Below the pieces are notes generated by a model that did not search any database, had not been told where the DNA came from, and saw only the letters and a list, made by a program, of their open reading frames with translations. From positions 1 to 19,000 of the forward strand of contig CAIIXF020000368.1 of the NCBI GenBank assembly GCA_903813345.2: a stretch of 19,000 bases of DNA, read 5' to 3'. Position 1 is the first letter of the stretch; every line of letters begins with the position of its first letter. Of the stretch, positions 8,735 through 18,432 are shown piece after piece. A program made the translations under genes and the position numbers. This DNA comes from Owenia fusiformis (lineage: Eukaryota > Annelida > Polychaeta > Sabellida > Oweniidae).

Positions 8735-8866
8735 GTACGGATTATCATAAACATTCGTGGATTATTGTATAAAGATTCGTGGATTATCAACTATTTGTGG
8801 ATTATCATCAAACATTATTGGATATGAACATTATAGGATTACTACGAACATTATTGGATTATACTA
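8735..8866. repeat. ~20-bp minisatellite, seven units
   Basis: The motif GGATTATCATAAACATTCGT, with variants, repeats with its GGATTA (or GGATAT/GGATTAC) start at about 8739, 8759, 8780, 8799, 8820, 8837 and 8857, a spacing of 17-21 bp. Neighbouring units vary from CATTCGTGG to CATTATTGG, so the array has begun to decay. Confidence 0.85.
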
Positions 8867-8869
8867 TTG

Positions 8870-10005
8870 AGAGACAATAAGGGGTATTGCCAATTGAACT
8901 TAAGTATTACATTATATTTTATATATTATTGTTATATCATTTAGTTTTTCAAAAACATAGTACTGTACATTGTTATATTTTAATTGCTGTTTTTACTTTC
9001 TGTTATTTTCGAACGTAACACGAGTGATTATTTAGTATCAAGTTTTGTCTCTAGTGACAACATGTTACTGAATATCTCAACAAGTGATCTAAACTACCTG
9101 ACTACAGCCGCTAAAATAAGCATACCGAAATATTATAATTCAGTTTGATTCAGAGAAGGGGATTATCCAGTAAGGGATTAACAATTTATTTATTATCTTA
9201 CAATTTAACTCAATTCGTGAATTTGAAGATCTACTGCTATATTGTTTAATATGCATTATAATAGATCGATTTGATGGTGAGAACTAGTATGTGATATTTT
9301 ACCTTTTTGTCATCATTGCTTAGAAATACAATTATACCATTCCAATTATAACTCACTTATTGTATTACTTGGCTTGATACACATGCTGGAAGATATGCTT
9401 TTAAAATTAGTAAACCATTACCAAAGCTAAGGTTACCCTGTAGTAGTGAAAGGCACATTAAAAATGAATATCACCCCTTCAATCTATTTTAAAGGTTTTT
9501 ATGATTATTTCACATTTTCCTATATTTTGCGTAACCAGGACATTGAGTTTTCTTCATTTTCGTCTTACCAATATCCATTATATCTGTCAAATCGCGCCGC
9601 TACATTTGAAAATGATTAAAAGTATGTCCTTTTCCCATTGAGCTCCATTATAAAAATGGAATTTTCAAACTTAATATTTTAAAATTGTACGTGGTGAAAA
9701 GTTGCATATTGAGTAGTTAATTTAGTAGTTAATGTTAAGGTGTAAAAAATTCAAAACAATGCCACGGAGTCTCATTAGCATTTCTTAAAAAGCCAGCGAT
9801 GGCATTAGTTTTGTGATGATACCGTCACTTATAAGTATTTGGTACAGGTCGTGCGGGCATTGTTTCTTGATTTGTAGCAATAACATTGACTTTTGCATGT
9901 TGGTAACGACACCTTATAATACATCACATATTTTAGAAGCGTATCCTCATGGAAAACGTAACATATTTTACCTTGCCATACCGTGCGCTTTTTCGATTAG
10001 TAATG
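8870..10005. other. AT-rich sequence without recognised features
   Basis: I see no repeat array, splice-bounded exon or structural RNA here. TAGTTAAT-type duplications near 9713-9733 are trivial. The segment ends at the left target-site duplication of the hAT-like element. Confidence 0.45.
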
Positions 10006-11084
10006 CAGGGGCGTATGTAGGGGGGTGTAAATTCAACACTACGCCAAAAATATGAAACAATTGTGTCAATATTCTAAATCAAAACGTCTATTTTATGCTC
10101 GTAAAACGTCATTTTATGGTAACAGAGATTTTAAGCTTGCAATATTTTTCCCAACCTAAATGTGAGCGGAAATACTTAAGCGATGCATTTGTATGGGCGA
10201 TTGGTCATACGTATAGGTTGGCGTTTCGATTTTATATGCAAGCTTTAAATCCCTGATACCTTTTTAATGTGCTTTAAAATGTTCGAATGATTTTCATCAT
10301 TTAAAATCACCTTGGAAAGCCTATCTTTTAAATCTCGACACAAATCATTATCACTTTGCTAATGTCTCGAAGGATTGAGACGACCAATTTCCAAATAACA
10401 ATGAGAGATTTTTTTCTAAATTGAATTTAGATATATATAGTATTGTCTGATTCCATCGTGTACCGTGCAATACAATACGTAGAGATTAAAGAAACGAGTT
10501 TGATCAATTGATATAAAGAAACGCATTCTTGATCAATTAAACAAATAAACACCCCCACCACAAAAGTCAAATCGAGGTCAACCTGACTTAGGGGGGGCGA
10601 AAAATGTTATAAAACAAGAATCTATTATTTTTCAAATGAAAAAAAACTAGGTAATCGCTTTTCTAGAAATGAAATCAATGGAACGTGTAATTGAATAATC
10701 AGCATTTTCAAGTTGTTTTTGTCATTAACATTCATATTTCAAGAAGTACTACCAATAACAATTAGTGATTTAGTAAGAAATTAGATAATTGTTGACTTAA
10801 CTATAATTTATGTCTATGATTTTGCCTAGAAACGGAATATTTAAATCGATGTAGTGAAATTGAAAAATTGGGGTAGGGGAAAATAAAAAAATATACATCT
10901 AAATTTAAAGAGGTTCATCATTAAAATTATATGATACCATAGTTTGCATAAGCATTACGGAACATGCAAAAAAATTCAAAGGTATTCATCAAGTAGTTTT
11001 TGAAAAAAAACAGTTTTTCTCTTAAGTCTTTTTTATTCTCACTTTTCAACACTACACTTGGCGTACATTGTTCCTACGCCACTG
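10006..11084. mobile_element. hAT-like non-autonomous DNA transposon
   Basis: The left end starts CAGGGGCGTATGTAGGGGGG. The right end, read inward on the minus strand, starts CAGTGGCGTAGGAAC, so the termini share CAG-GGCGTA, the form typical of hAT-superfamily ends. AGTAATG immediately precedes the left end (9999-10005) and AGTAATGC immediately follows the right end (11085-11092). One lost C at the left junction would restore an 8-bp target-site duplication, the hAT length. TTCAACACTAC occurs near both ends. The 1.08-kb interior is AT-rich with no transposase-like frame, so it would need a transposase from elsewhere. Family assignment rests on the ends alone. Confidence 0.6.
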
Positions 11085-11092
11085 AGTAATGC
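11085..11092. repeat. target-site duplication of the hAT-like element
   Basis: AGTAATGC here matches AGTAATG(C) at 9999-10006. The first seven bases are exact outside the element; the eighth overlaps the element's first base on the left. Confidence 0.55.
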
Positions 11093-11226
11093 ACTAGTAA
11101 TCTTTCTCTAGAAAAAATAATTCTTCCAGATTCGTTACATTTTCTAGCCGAAATCGCTGCTAACTTCTTCGTTCATTTTGTCCGATCCTCCGACGTGACC
11201 TTGAAAAACAATCACGGTAAACCAGA

Positions 11227-11448
11227 CCCGTAGCCAGGGGGGTCGAAGGGGGCCAGAAATTCTTTAAAAATCAAGCAGTTTTTGACCATTTTGAGCACTT
11301 TCCGTATGTTTTTTTGCCAAAAACTGAAAAGCTCACCCCCCCTTGGCAAAAGCTCACCCTTGGCATGGGCTTTCAATTAGATTCTAATTGAAAGCCCATG
11401 CCCGTGGTAAAACCGCTCCCCCACCCCCAAGTAAATCCTGGCTATGGG
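11227..11448. mobile_element. small terminal-inverted-repeat element (222 bp, MITE-like)
   Basis: CCCGTAGCCAGG at 11227-11238 faces CCTGGCTATGGG at 11437-11448, which on the minus strand reads CCCATAGCCAGG, so 11 of 12 bases agree. Inside are a tandem AAAAGCTCACCCYYTTGGC pair (near 11327 and 11348) and a 41-bp near-perfect palindrome. No coding capacity. I did not find a convincing target-site duplication, so the superfamily stays open. Confidence 0.5.
11362..11402. repeat. 41-bp palindrome: 20-bp arms, 1-nt centre
   Basis: GGCATGGGCTTTCAATTAGA, a single T, then the exact reverse complement TCTAATTGAAAGCCCATGCC. It lies inside the small inverted-repeat element. Such a palindrome can extrude as a cruciform and is prone to deletion in cloning, so its survival here suggests either recent origin or a native hairpin end. 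Confidence 0.92.
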
Positions 11449-11539
11449 CATGTGAACGAAGAAGACGTGAGATACACTGAATAAAATCGTGCATGGTCAA
11501 CGAGTACAGCATTGTTTATAAAACTTACGGTCGTCAGGG

Positions 11540-11711
11540 AAACGATGTACGGAATGTGACGTCGGTGTTCATAAAATATGACGTAATAACTCGTCAAAGC
11601 AACCGGGGATTTGTTATTTTTAACAATGGGAGACAGACATAGAACAATGAAGCAATAGATACACAATGGAGTTTCCATTCCAGGTGATTTTATTCCAAGG
11701 GTTAACCCAAC
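11540..11711 (-). repeat. dispersed repeat copy spanning the array's left border
   Basis: This is the inverted partner of 4804-4935. It includes the exact 20-bp ATTGTTCTATGTCTGTCTCC (minus strand) and the AATA..CAC..GGAATGG block, and ends across GGGTTAACCC into the first bases of the 2,092-bp unit (CCCAAC). Confidence 0.6.
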
Positions 11712-11884
11712 TAATTGTTATAACATGCGTATTCCCATACAAACGATCTGTCTTCCAGAGAAAACTAAGATTTGTGGACATGTTTTGCTATCATGGCATC
11801 ATACCCCAGTATGTCCTCTGTCAGTCAAAAAAGTTTGAATCAAAACTCCCCACGAAAATCAAAAGATCTCACCTGTTGAAGACG

Positions 11885-11932
11885 CCATCTATAGAAAATG
11901 TCAAAAAATGTCATTCTGATTTTGACAGATGG
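11885..11932. repeat. nested hairpin in the unit
   Basis: TGTCAAAA (11899-11906) faces TTTTGACA (11920-11927), and outside them CCATCT (11885-11890) faces AGATGG (11927-11932, sharing one base). The same structure is in all four copies, 2,092 bp apart. It is a modest stem of uncertain meaning. Confidence 0.55.
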
Positions 11933-12175
11933 AGGCAGGTCAAAAAGGTCAAATTTTTTAAAGAAAATGCACCTTAATCACATCAAATCATGTCTCAGAG
12001 TTGGTCCACACATACACTTTTTCATTCATGTACTTACCAAAATCCAACCACTGGTGATGCTAATGTAATTACAATAATTGGACTATATTTTTGTTTTTAT
12101 AATGCCATCTATTCGTCTTCCCACTCGGCGGAAGGATCTAATGGTTGTGTGTCTCCTAGTAGTGACCCATCCTTT

Positions 12176-12193
12176 AAGTTACAATTGTAACTT
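12176..12193. repeat. 18-bp perfect palindrome in the unit
   Basis: AAGTTACAATTGTAACTT is its own reverse complement. It recurs at 14268-14285 and 16360-16377. Copy 4 is truncated before it. Confidence 0.9.
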
Positions 12194-12339
12194 CCTCCAA
12201 AATGTAACCCCAAGTTGTTTTCTAGTAAAATAATACAAACCGCAAGCAGATTCGACTATTTTTTCCAGATATATGAATGATTAAAGTTACCCATCCCCTT
12301 TCTGCAATTAGATGTTTTCCTGGGATATTGACTAAAATT

Positions 12340-12587
12340 GGAACCTATGGCTAGATGTGTTGGGAGGTGTCTAGTTTGAGATGGGGAGGTAGTACAGAGC
12401 TGAATGAGCTATATCTGGAAAGCACATTTTGCCTAGAATCAATTTTTGTAATTTAAAGAAATAGGCAATTAATATCTCTTATTTATGCGCATATTTAAAT
12501 AACACGGGGTAGATTTTTGCGAAAAATGCTTATTCGACACTTTTGGGAAATAGTACAGACCATCTTGACATTAAACTTTGTCAAATG
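12340..12587. repeat. block R1 of the unit (diverged partner of R2)
   Basis: GGAACCTATGGCTAGATGTG and the following TTGGGAGGTGTCTAGTTTGAG, ATGAGCTATATCTGGAAAGC, TTTTGCCTAGAATCAATTTT and AATAACACGGGGTAGATTTT match R2 (13439-13687) in order, with scattered differences. Repeated in copies 2 and 3 at +2,092 and +4,184. Confidence 0.88.
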
Positions 12588-12817
12588 ATAGAACAATTCA
12601 TGTGTTATCAATTACATAAACTAATTGTAATCATTATTATTGCTTCTGAATGTTTACAGAGAAATATTTAGTATGGAGGATACAGAAAAATTGGTCATTT
12701 TCTCCAATTGTTGTTCTACCATGGGGAATATTCATCAAAGAAAACCAAAACAACACATATTTCCAATTATAGGTCTCCCAATTGCTAAATGATTATTCTG
12801 TACACTGTATTTGATTA

Positions 12818-13330
12818 CTTAGGGTAAAGTCAAGGTTAGGGTTAGGGTTAGGCTTGGGCTTAGGGTTAGGCTTTAGTTAGGGCTAAGGGTAGTGTTGGGG
12901 CTAGGGTTAGGCCCTGGCTTAGGGTAAGGCTATAGTTAGGGTTGGGGGTAGTGTTGGGGTTAGGCTTAAGCTCTAGCTTAGGGTTAGGGTATAGTTAGGG
13001 TTAGGGGTAGTGTTGAGGTTAGAGTTAGGGGTTAGGGTTAGGCTCTGGTTTAGGGTTAGGCTATAGTTAGGGTTAGGGGTAATGTTGGGGTAAGGGGTTA
13101 GGGTTAGGGGTTAGGGTTAGACTCTGGTTTAGGGTTAGGCTGTAGTTAGGGTTAGGAATAGTGTTGGGGTTAGGGTTAGGGGTTAGGGTTAGGCTCTGAC
13201 TTAGGGTTAGGGTTAGGCTATAGTTAGAGTTAGGGGTAGTGTTGGGGTAAGGTTAGGGGTTAGAGTTAGGCTCTGGTTTAGGGTTAGGCTATAGTTAGGG
13301 TTAGAGATATTGTTGGGGTTAGGGTTAGGT
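12818..13330 (+). repeat. degenerate telomere-type TTAGGG core, copy 1
   Basis: About 513 bp built almost wholly from TTAGGG-like hexamers (TTAGGG, TTAGGC, TTGGGG, TAAGGG, TTAGAG), G-rich on the plus strand. TATAGTTAG or TGTAGTTAG recurs at 12931, 12990, 13062, 13141, 13219 and 13290, showing a higher-order unit of about 59-79 bp with the frame GCTATAGTTAGGGTTAGGGG, TAGTGTTGGGG, TTAGGCTCTGGTTTAGGG. Runs of three or four G could form G-quadruplexes. This is an interstitial array, not a live telomere, since unique sequence follows it. Confidence 0.93.
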
Positions 13331-13438
13331 CATGGCCAATGATATAGCCTTCTAGAGCAAAATTTGTGAAAATTCCAATAAAAATCATGGAAACAGTGGA
13401 GAAATATGACCAAAGTAACAAAAAGTTGACTCCTGGTT

Positions 13439-13687
13439 GGAGCCTATGACGGATGTGTTGGGAGATGTCTAGTTTGAGCTGGGGAGGTATTACAGAGCTG
13501 ATTGAGCTATATCTGGATAGCACATTTTGCCTAGAATCAATTTTTGTGATTTAGAAAAATAATCAATAAATTTCTCTAATTTATGCACATATTTGAATAA
13601 CACGGGGTAAATTTTTGCGAAAAAATGCTTATTCAGCACTTTTTTGGGAAAAGCATGGACCATAGTGACATGAAACTTTGTCAAACA
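13439..13687. repeat. block R2 of the unit (diverged partner of R1)
   Basis: Direct-orientation partner of R1 at an offset of about 1,099 bp, on the other side of the TTAGGG core. R2 is itself part of a roughly 342-bp monomer: TTCCAATAAAAA...GAAATATGACCAAA...ACTCC occurs before R2 (13373) and again after it (13715). The unit thus contains one and a fraction copies of an older satellite monomer, into which the TTAGGG-like tract is wedged. Confidence 0.85.
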
Positions 13688-13790
13688 CATTGAGAGAGCT
13701 GAAATTAATGTAAGTTCCAATAAAAACTGGAAATAGTTGAGAAATATGACCAAATTAAAAAAAAGTGGTACTCCAGAATGGGCGATAATA

Positions 13791-15882
13791 GGGTTAACCC
13801 AACTAATTGTTATAACATGCGTATTCCCATACAAACGATCTGTCTTCCAGAGAAAACTAAGATTTGTGGACATGTTTTGCTATCATGGCATCATACCCCA
13901 GTATGTCCTCTGTCAGTCAAAAAAGTTTGAATCAAAACTCCCCACGAAAATCAAAAGATCTCACCTGTTGAAGACGCCATCTATAGAAAATGTCAAAAAA
14001 TGTCATTCTGATTTTGACAGATGGAGGCAGGTCAAAAAGGTCAAATTTTTTAAAGAAAATGCACCTTAATCACATCAAATCATGTCTCAGAGTTGGTCCA
14101 CACATACACTTTTTCATTCATGTACTTACCAAAATCCAACCACTGGTGATGCTAATGTAATTACAATAATTGGACTATATTTTTGTTTTTATAATGCCAT
14201 CTATTCGTCTTCCCACTCGGCGGAAGGATCTAATGGTTGTGTGTCTCCTAGTAGTGACCCATCCTTTAAGTTACAATTGTAACTTCCTCCAAAATGTAAC
14301 CCCAAGTTGTTTTCTAGTAAAATAATACAAACCGCAAGCAGATTCGACTATTTTTTCCAGATATATGAATGATTAAAGTTACCCATCCCCTTTCTGCAAT
14401 TAGATGTTTTCCTGGGATATTGACTAAAATTGGAACCTATGGCTAGATGTGTTGGGAGGTGTCTAGTTTGAGATGGGGAGGTAGTACAGAGCTGAATGAG
14501 CTATATCTGGAAAGCACATTTTGCCTAGAATCAATTTTTGTAATTTAAAGAAATAGGCAATTAATATCTCTTATTTATGCGCATATTTAAATAACACGGG
14601 GTAGATTTTTGCGAAAAATGCTTATTCGACACTTTTGGGAAATAGTACAGACCATCTTGACATTAAACTTTGTCAAATGATAGAACAATTCATGTGTTAT
14701 CAATTACATAAACTAATTGTAATCATTATTATTGCTTCTGAATGTTTACAGAGAAATATTTAGTATGGAGGATACAGAAAAATTGGTCATTTTCTCCAAT
14801 TGTTGTTCTACCATGGGGAATATTCATCAAAGAAAACCAAAACAACACATATTTCCAATTATAGGTCTCCCAATTGCTAAATGATTATTCTGTACACTGT
14901 ATTTGATTACTTAGGGTAAAGTCAAGGTTAGGGTTAGGGTTAGGCTTGGGCTTAGGGTTAGGCTTTAGTTAGGGCTAAGGGTAGTGTTGGGGCTAGGGTT
15001 AGGCCCTGGCTTAGGGTAAGGCTATAGTTAGGGTTGGGGGTAGTGTTGGGGTTAGGCTTAAGCTCTAGCTTAGGGTTAGGGTATAGTTAGGGTTAGGGGT
15101 AGTGTTGAGGTTAGAGTTAGGGGTTAGGGTTAGGCTCTGGTTTAGGGTTAGGCTATAGTTAGGGTTAGGGGTAATGTTGGGGTAAGGGGTTAGGGTTAGG
15201 GGTTAGGGTTAGACTCTGGTTTAGGGTTAGGCTGTAGTTAGGGTTAGGAATAGTGTTGGGGTTAGGGTTAGGGGTTAGGGTTAGGCTCTGACTTAGGGTT
15301 AGGGTTAGGCTATAGTTAGAGTTAGGGGTAGTGTTGGGGTAAGGTTAGGGGTTAGAGTTAGGCTCTGGTTTAGGGTTAGGCTATAGTTAGGGTTAGAGAT
15401 ATTGTTGGGGTTAGGGTTAGGTCATGGCCAATGATATAGCCTTCTAGAGCAAAATTTGTGAAAATTCCAATAAAAATCATGGAAACAGTGGAGAAATATG
15501 ACCAAAGTAACAAAAAGTTGACTCCTGGTTGGAGCCTATGACGGATGTGTTGGGAGATGTCTAGTTTGAGCTGGGGAGGTATTACAGAGCTGATTGAGCT
15601 ATATCTGGATAGCACATTTTGCCTAGAATCAATTTTTGTGATTTAGAAAAATAATCAATAAATTTCTCTAATTTATGCACATATTTGAATAACACGGGGT
15701 AAATTTTTGCGAAAAAATGCTTATTCAGCACTTTTTTGGGAAAAGCATGGACCATAGTGACATGAAACTTTGTCAAACACATTGAGAGAGCTGAAATTAA
15801 TGTAAGTTCCAATAAAAACTGGAAATAGTTGAGAAATATGACCAAATTAAAAAAAAGTGGTACTCCAGAATGGGCGATAATA
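13791..15882. repeat. 2,092-bp unit, copy 2
   Basis: Joined directly to copy 1 through ATAATA-GGGTTAACCC with no linker. No difference from copy 1 was noticed. Confidence 0.95.
14910..15422 (+). repeat. degenerate telomere-type TTAGGG core, copy 2
   Basis: Same as the core of copy 1, shifted by exactly 2,092 bp. Even its irregular hexamers (for example GGCCCTGGC and AGACTCTGG) are preserved, so copies arose by duplicating the whole unit, not by separate expansion of TTAGGG. Confidence 0.93.
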
Positions 15883-17974
15883 GGGTTAACCCAACTAATT
15901 GTTATAACATGCGTATTCCCATACAAACGATCTGTCTTCCAGAGAAAACTAAGATTTGTGGACATGTTTTGCTATCATGGCATCATACCCCAGTATGTCC
16001 TCTGTCAGTCAAAAAAGTTTGAATCAAAACTCCCCACGAAAATCAAAAGATCTCACCTGTTGAAGACGCCATCTATAGAAAATGTCAAAAAATGTCATTC
16101 TGATTTTGACAGATGGAGGCAGGTCAAAAAGGTCAAATTTTTTAAAGAAAATGCACCTTAATCACATCAAATCATGTCTCAGAGTTGGTCCACACATACA
16201 CTTTTTCATTCATGTACTTACCAAAATCCAACCACTGGTGATGCTAATGTAATTACAATAATTGGACTATATTTTTGTTTTTATAATGCCATCTATTCGT
16301 CTTCCCACTCGGCGGAAGGATCTAATGGTTGTGTGTCTCCTAGTAGTGACCCATCCTTTAAGTTACAATTGTAACTTCCTCCAAAATGTAACCCCAAGTT
16401 GTTTTCTAGTAAAATAATACAAACCGCAAGCAGATTCGACTATTTTTTCCAGATATATGAATGATTAAAGTTACCCATCCCCTTTCTGCAATTAGATGTT
16501 TTCCTGGGATATTGACTAAAATTGGAACCTATGGCTAGATGTGTTGGGAGGTGTCTAGTTTGAGATGGGGAGGTAGTACAGAGCTGAATGAGCTATATCT
16601 GGAAAGCACATTTTGCCTAGAATCAATTTTTGTAATTTAAAGAAATAGGCAATTAATATCTCTTATTTATGCGCATATTTAAATAACACGGGGTAGATTT
16701 TTGCGAAAAATGCTTATTCGACACTTTTGGGAAATAGTACAGACCATCTTGACATTAAACTTTGTCAAATGATAGAACAATTCATGTGTTATCAATTACA
16801 TAAACTAATTGTAATCATTATTATTGCTTCTGAATGTTTACAGAGAAATATTTAGTATGGAGGATACAGAAAAATTGGTCATTTTCTCCAATTGTTGTTC
16901 TACCATGGGGAATATTCATCAAAGAAAACCAAAACAACACATATTTCCAATTATAGGTCTCCCAATTGCTAAATGATTATTCTGTACACTGTATTTGATT
17001 ACTTAGGGTAAAGTCAAGGTTAGGGTTAGGGTTAGGCTTGGGCTTAGGGTTAGGCTTTAGTTAGGGCTAAGGGTAGTGTTGGGGCTAGGGTTAGGCCCTG
17101 GCTTAGGGTAAGGCTATAGTTAGGGTTGGGGGTAGTGTTGGGGTTAGGCTTAAGCTCTAGCTTAGGGTTAGGGTATAGTTAGGGTTAGGGGTAGTGTTGA
17201 GGTTAGAGTTAGGGGTTAGGGTTAGGCTCTGGTTTAGGGTTAGGCTATAGTTAGGGTTAGGGGTAATGTTGGGGTAAGGGGTTAGGGTTAGGGGTTAGGG
17301 TTAGACTCTGGTTTAGGGTTAGGCTGTAGTTAGGGTTAGGAATAGTGTTGGGGTTAGGGTTAGGGGTTAGGGTTAGGCTCTGACTTAGGGTTAGGGTTAG
17401 GCTATAGTTAGAGTTAGGGGTAGTGTTGGGGTAAGGTTAGGGGTTAGAGTTAGGCTCTGGTTTAGGGTTAGGCTATAGTTAGGGTTAGAGATATTGTTGG
17501 GGTTAGGGTTAGGTCATGGCCAATGATATAGCCTTCTAGAGCAAAATTTGTGAAAATTCCAATAAAAATCATGGAAACAGTGGAGAAATATGACCAAAGT
17601 AACAAAAAGTTGACTCCTGGTTGGAGCCTATGACGGATGTGTTGGGAGATGTCTAGTTTGAGCTGGGGAGGTATTACAGAGCTGATTGAGCTATATCTGG
17701 ATAGCACATTTTGCCTAGAATCAATTTTTGTGATTTAGAAAAATAATCAATAAATTTCTCTAATTTATGCACATATTTGAATAACACGGGGTAAATTTTT
17801 GCGAAAAAATGCTTATTCAGCACTTTTTTGGGAAAAGCATGGACCATAGTGACATGAAACTTTGTCAAACACATTGAGAGAGCTGAAATTAATGTAAGTT
17901 CCAATAAAAACTGGAAATAGTTGAGAAATATGACCAAATTAAAAAAAAGTGGTACTCCAGAATGGGCGATAATA
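15883..17974. repeat. 2,092-bp unit, copy 3
   Basis: Joined directly to copy 2 through the same junction. No difference from copies 1 and 2 was noticed. Confidence 0.95.
17002..17514 (+). repeat. degenerate telomere-type TTAGGG core, copy 3
   Basis: Same as the cores of copies 1 and 2, shifted by 2,092 bp again, with the same irregular hexamers. It is the last core, as copy 4 ends before this part of the unit. Confidence 0.93.
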
Positions 17975-18432
17975 GGGTTAACCCAACTAATTGTTATAAC
18001 ATGCGTATTCCCATACAAACGATCTGTCTTCCAGAGAAAACTAAGATTTGTGGACATGTTTTGCTATCATGGCATCATACCCCAGTATGTCCTCTGTCAG
18101 TCAAAAAAGTTTGAATCAAAACTCCCCACGAAAATCAAAAGATCTCACCTGTTGAAGACGCCATCTATAGAAAATGTCAAAAAATGTCATTCTGATTTTG
18201 ACAGATGGAGGCAGGTCAAAAAGGTCAAATTTTTTAAAGAAAATGCACCTTAATCACATCAAATCATGTCTCAGAGTTGGTCCACACATACACTTTTTCA
18301 TTCATGTACTTACCAAAATCCAACCACTGGTGATGCTAATGTAATTACAATAATTGGACTATATTTTTGTTTTTATAATGCCATCTATTCGTCTTCCCAC
18401 TCGGCGGAAGGATCTAATGGTTGTGTGTCTCC
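17975..18432. repeat. 2,092-bp unit, copy 4, truncated after 458 bp
   Basis: It matches the start of the other copies up to GTGTGTCTCC, then switches to GTTGAAGACCACAG. The lost part includes the palindrome, R1, the TTAGGG core and R2. A GTTGAAGAC string also occurs inside the unit (11876 in copy 1), a possible short homology at the breakpoint. Confidence 0.93.

Larger units (their letters stand above)
11699..13790. repeat. 2,092-bp unit, copy 1
   Basis: First complete copy. Its left neighbour is not the unit's own end (GCGATAATA) but the dispersed-repeat sequence ...TTTTATTCCAA, which sets the array border at or one base before 11699. Confidence 0.95.
11699..18432. repeat. tandem array of a 2,092-bp unit, 3.22 copies
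   Basis: GGGTTAACCCAACTAATTG starts at 11699, 13791, 15883 and 17975, exactly 2,092 bp apart each time. Every segment I compared between copies is identical. Three copies are complete and the fourth stops after 458 bp, at GTGTCTCC (18432). Each unit contains a non-repetitive first part, a diverged block R1, a spacer, a core of degenerate TTAGGG repeats and block R2. Perfect identity over kilobases of non-coding DNA implies very recent amplification, ongoing homogenisation or an assembly effect. True copy number may be larger, since identical units collapse easily. Confidence 0.97.

Noticed and set aside
8735-8866. CRISPR-like array
   Set aside because: The ~20-bp units follow each other without unique spacers and decay gradually. 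It is a minisatellite in animal DNA.
11990-12190. 66-codon plus-strand frame in each unit
   Set aside because: Short, ends in the 18-bp palindrome, and identity between copies is explained by the array rather than selection. No recognisable domain.
12818-13330. Functional telomere end
   Set aside because: The hexamers are degenerate, the tract has a higher-order period, and unique sequence continues on both sides three times over.
13490-13873. Minus-strand frame of 127 codons, recurring in copies 2 and 3 across the unit junction
   Set aside because: It recurs only because the 2,092-bp unit is identical. It is Phe/Leu/Ile/Lys-rich, spans R2 and the junction, and matches no family. Copy 1's left edge lacks it.
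13737-14069. Plus-strand frame of 110 codons repeated in each unit
   Set aside because: The start codon lies in the end of one unit and the stop in the next. In copy 1 the frame runs into unrelated flank. No domain, no splice or promoter context.
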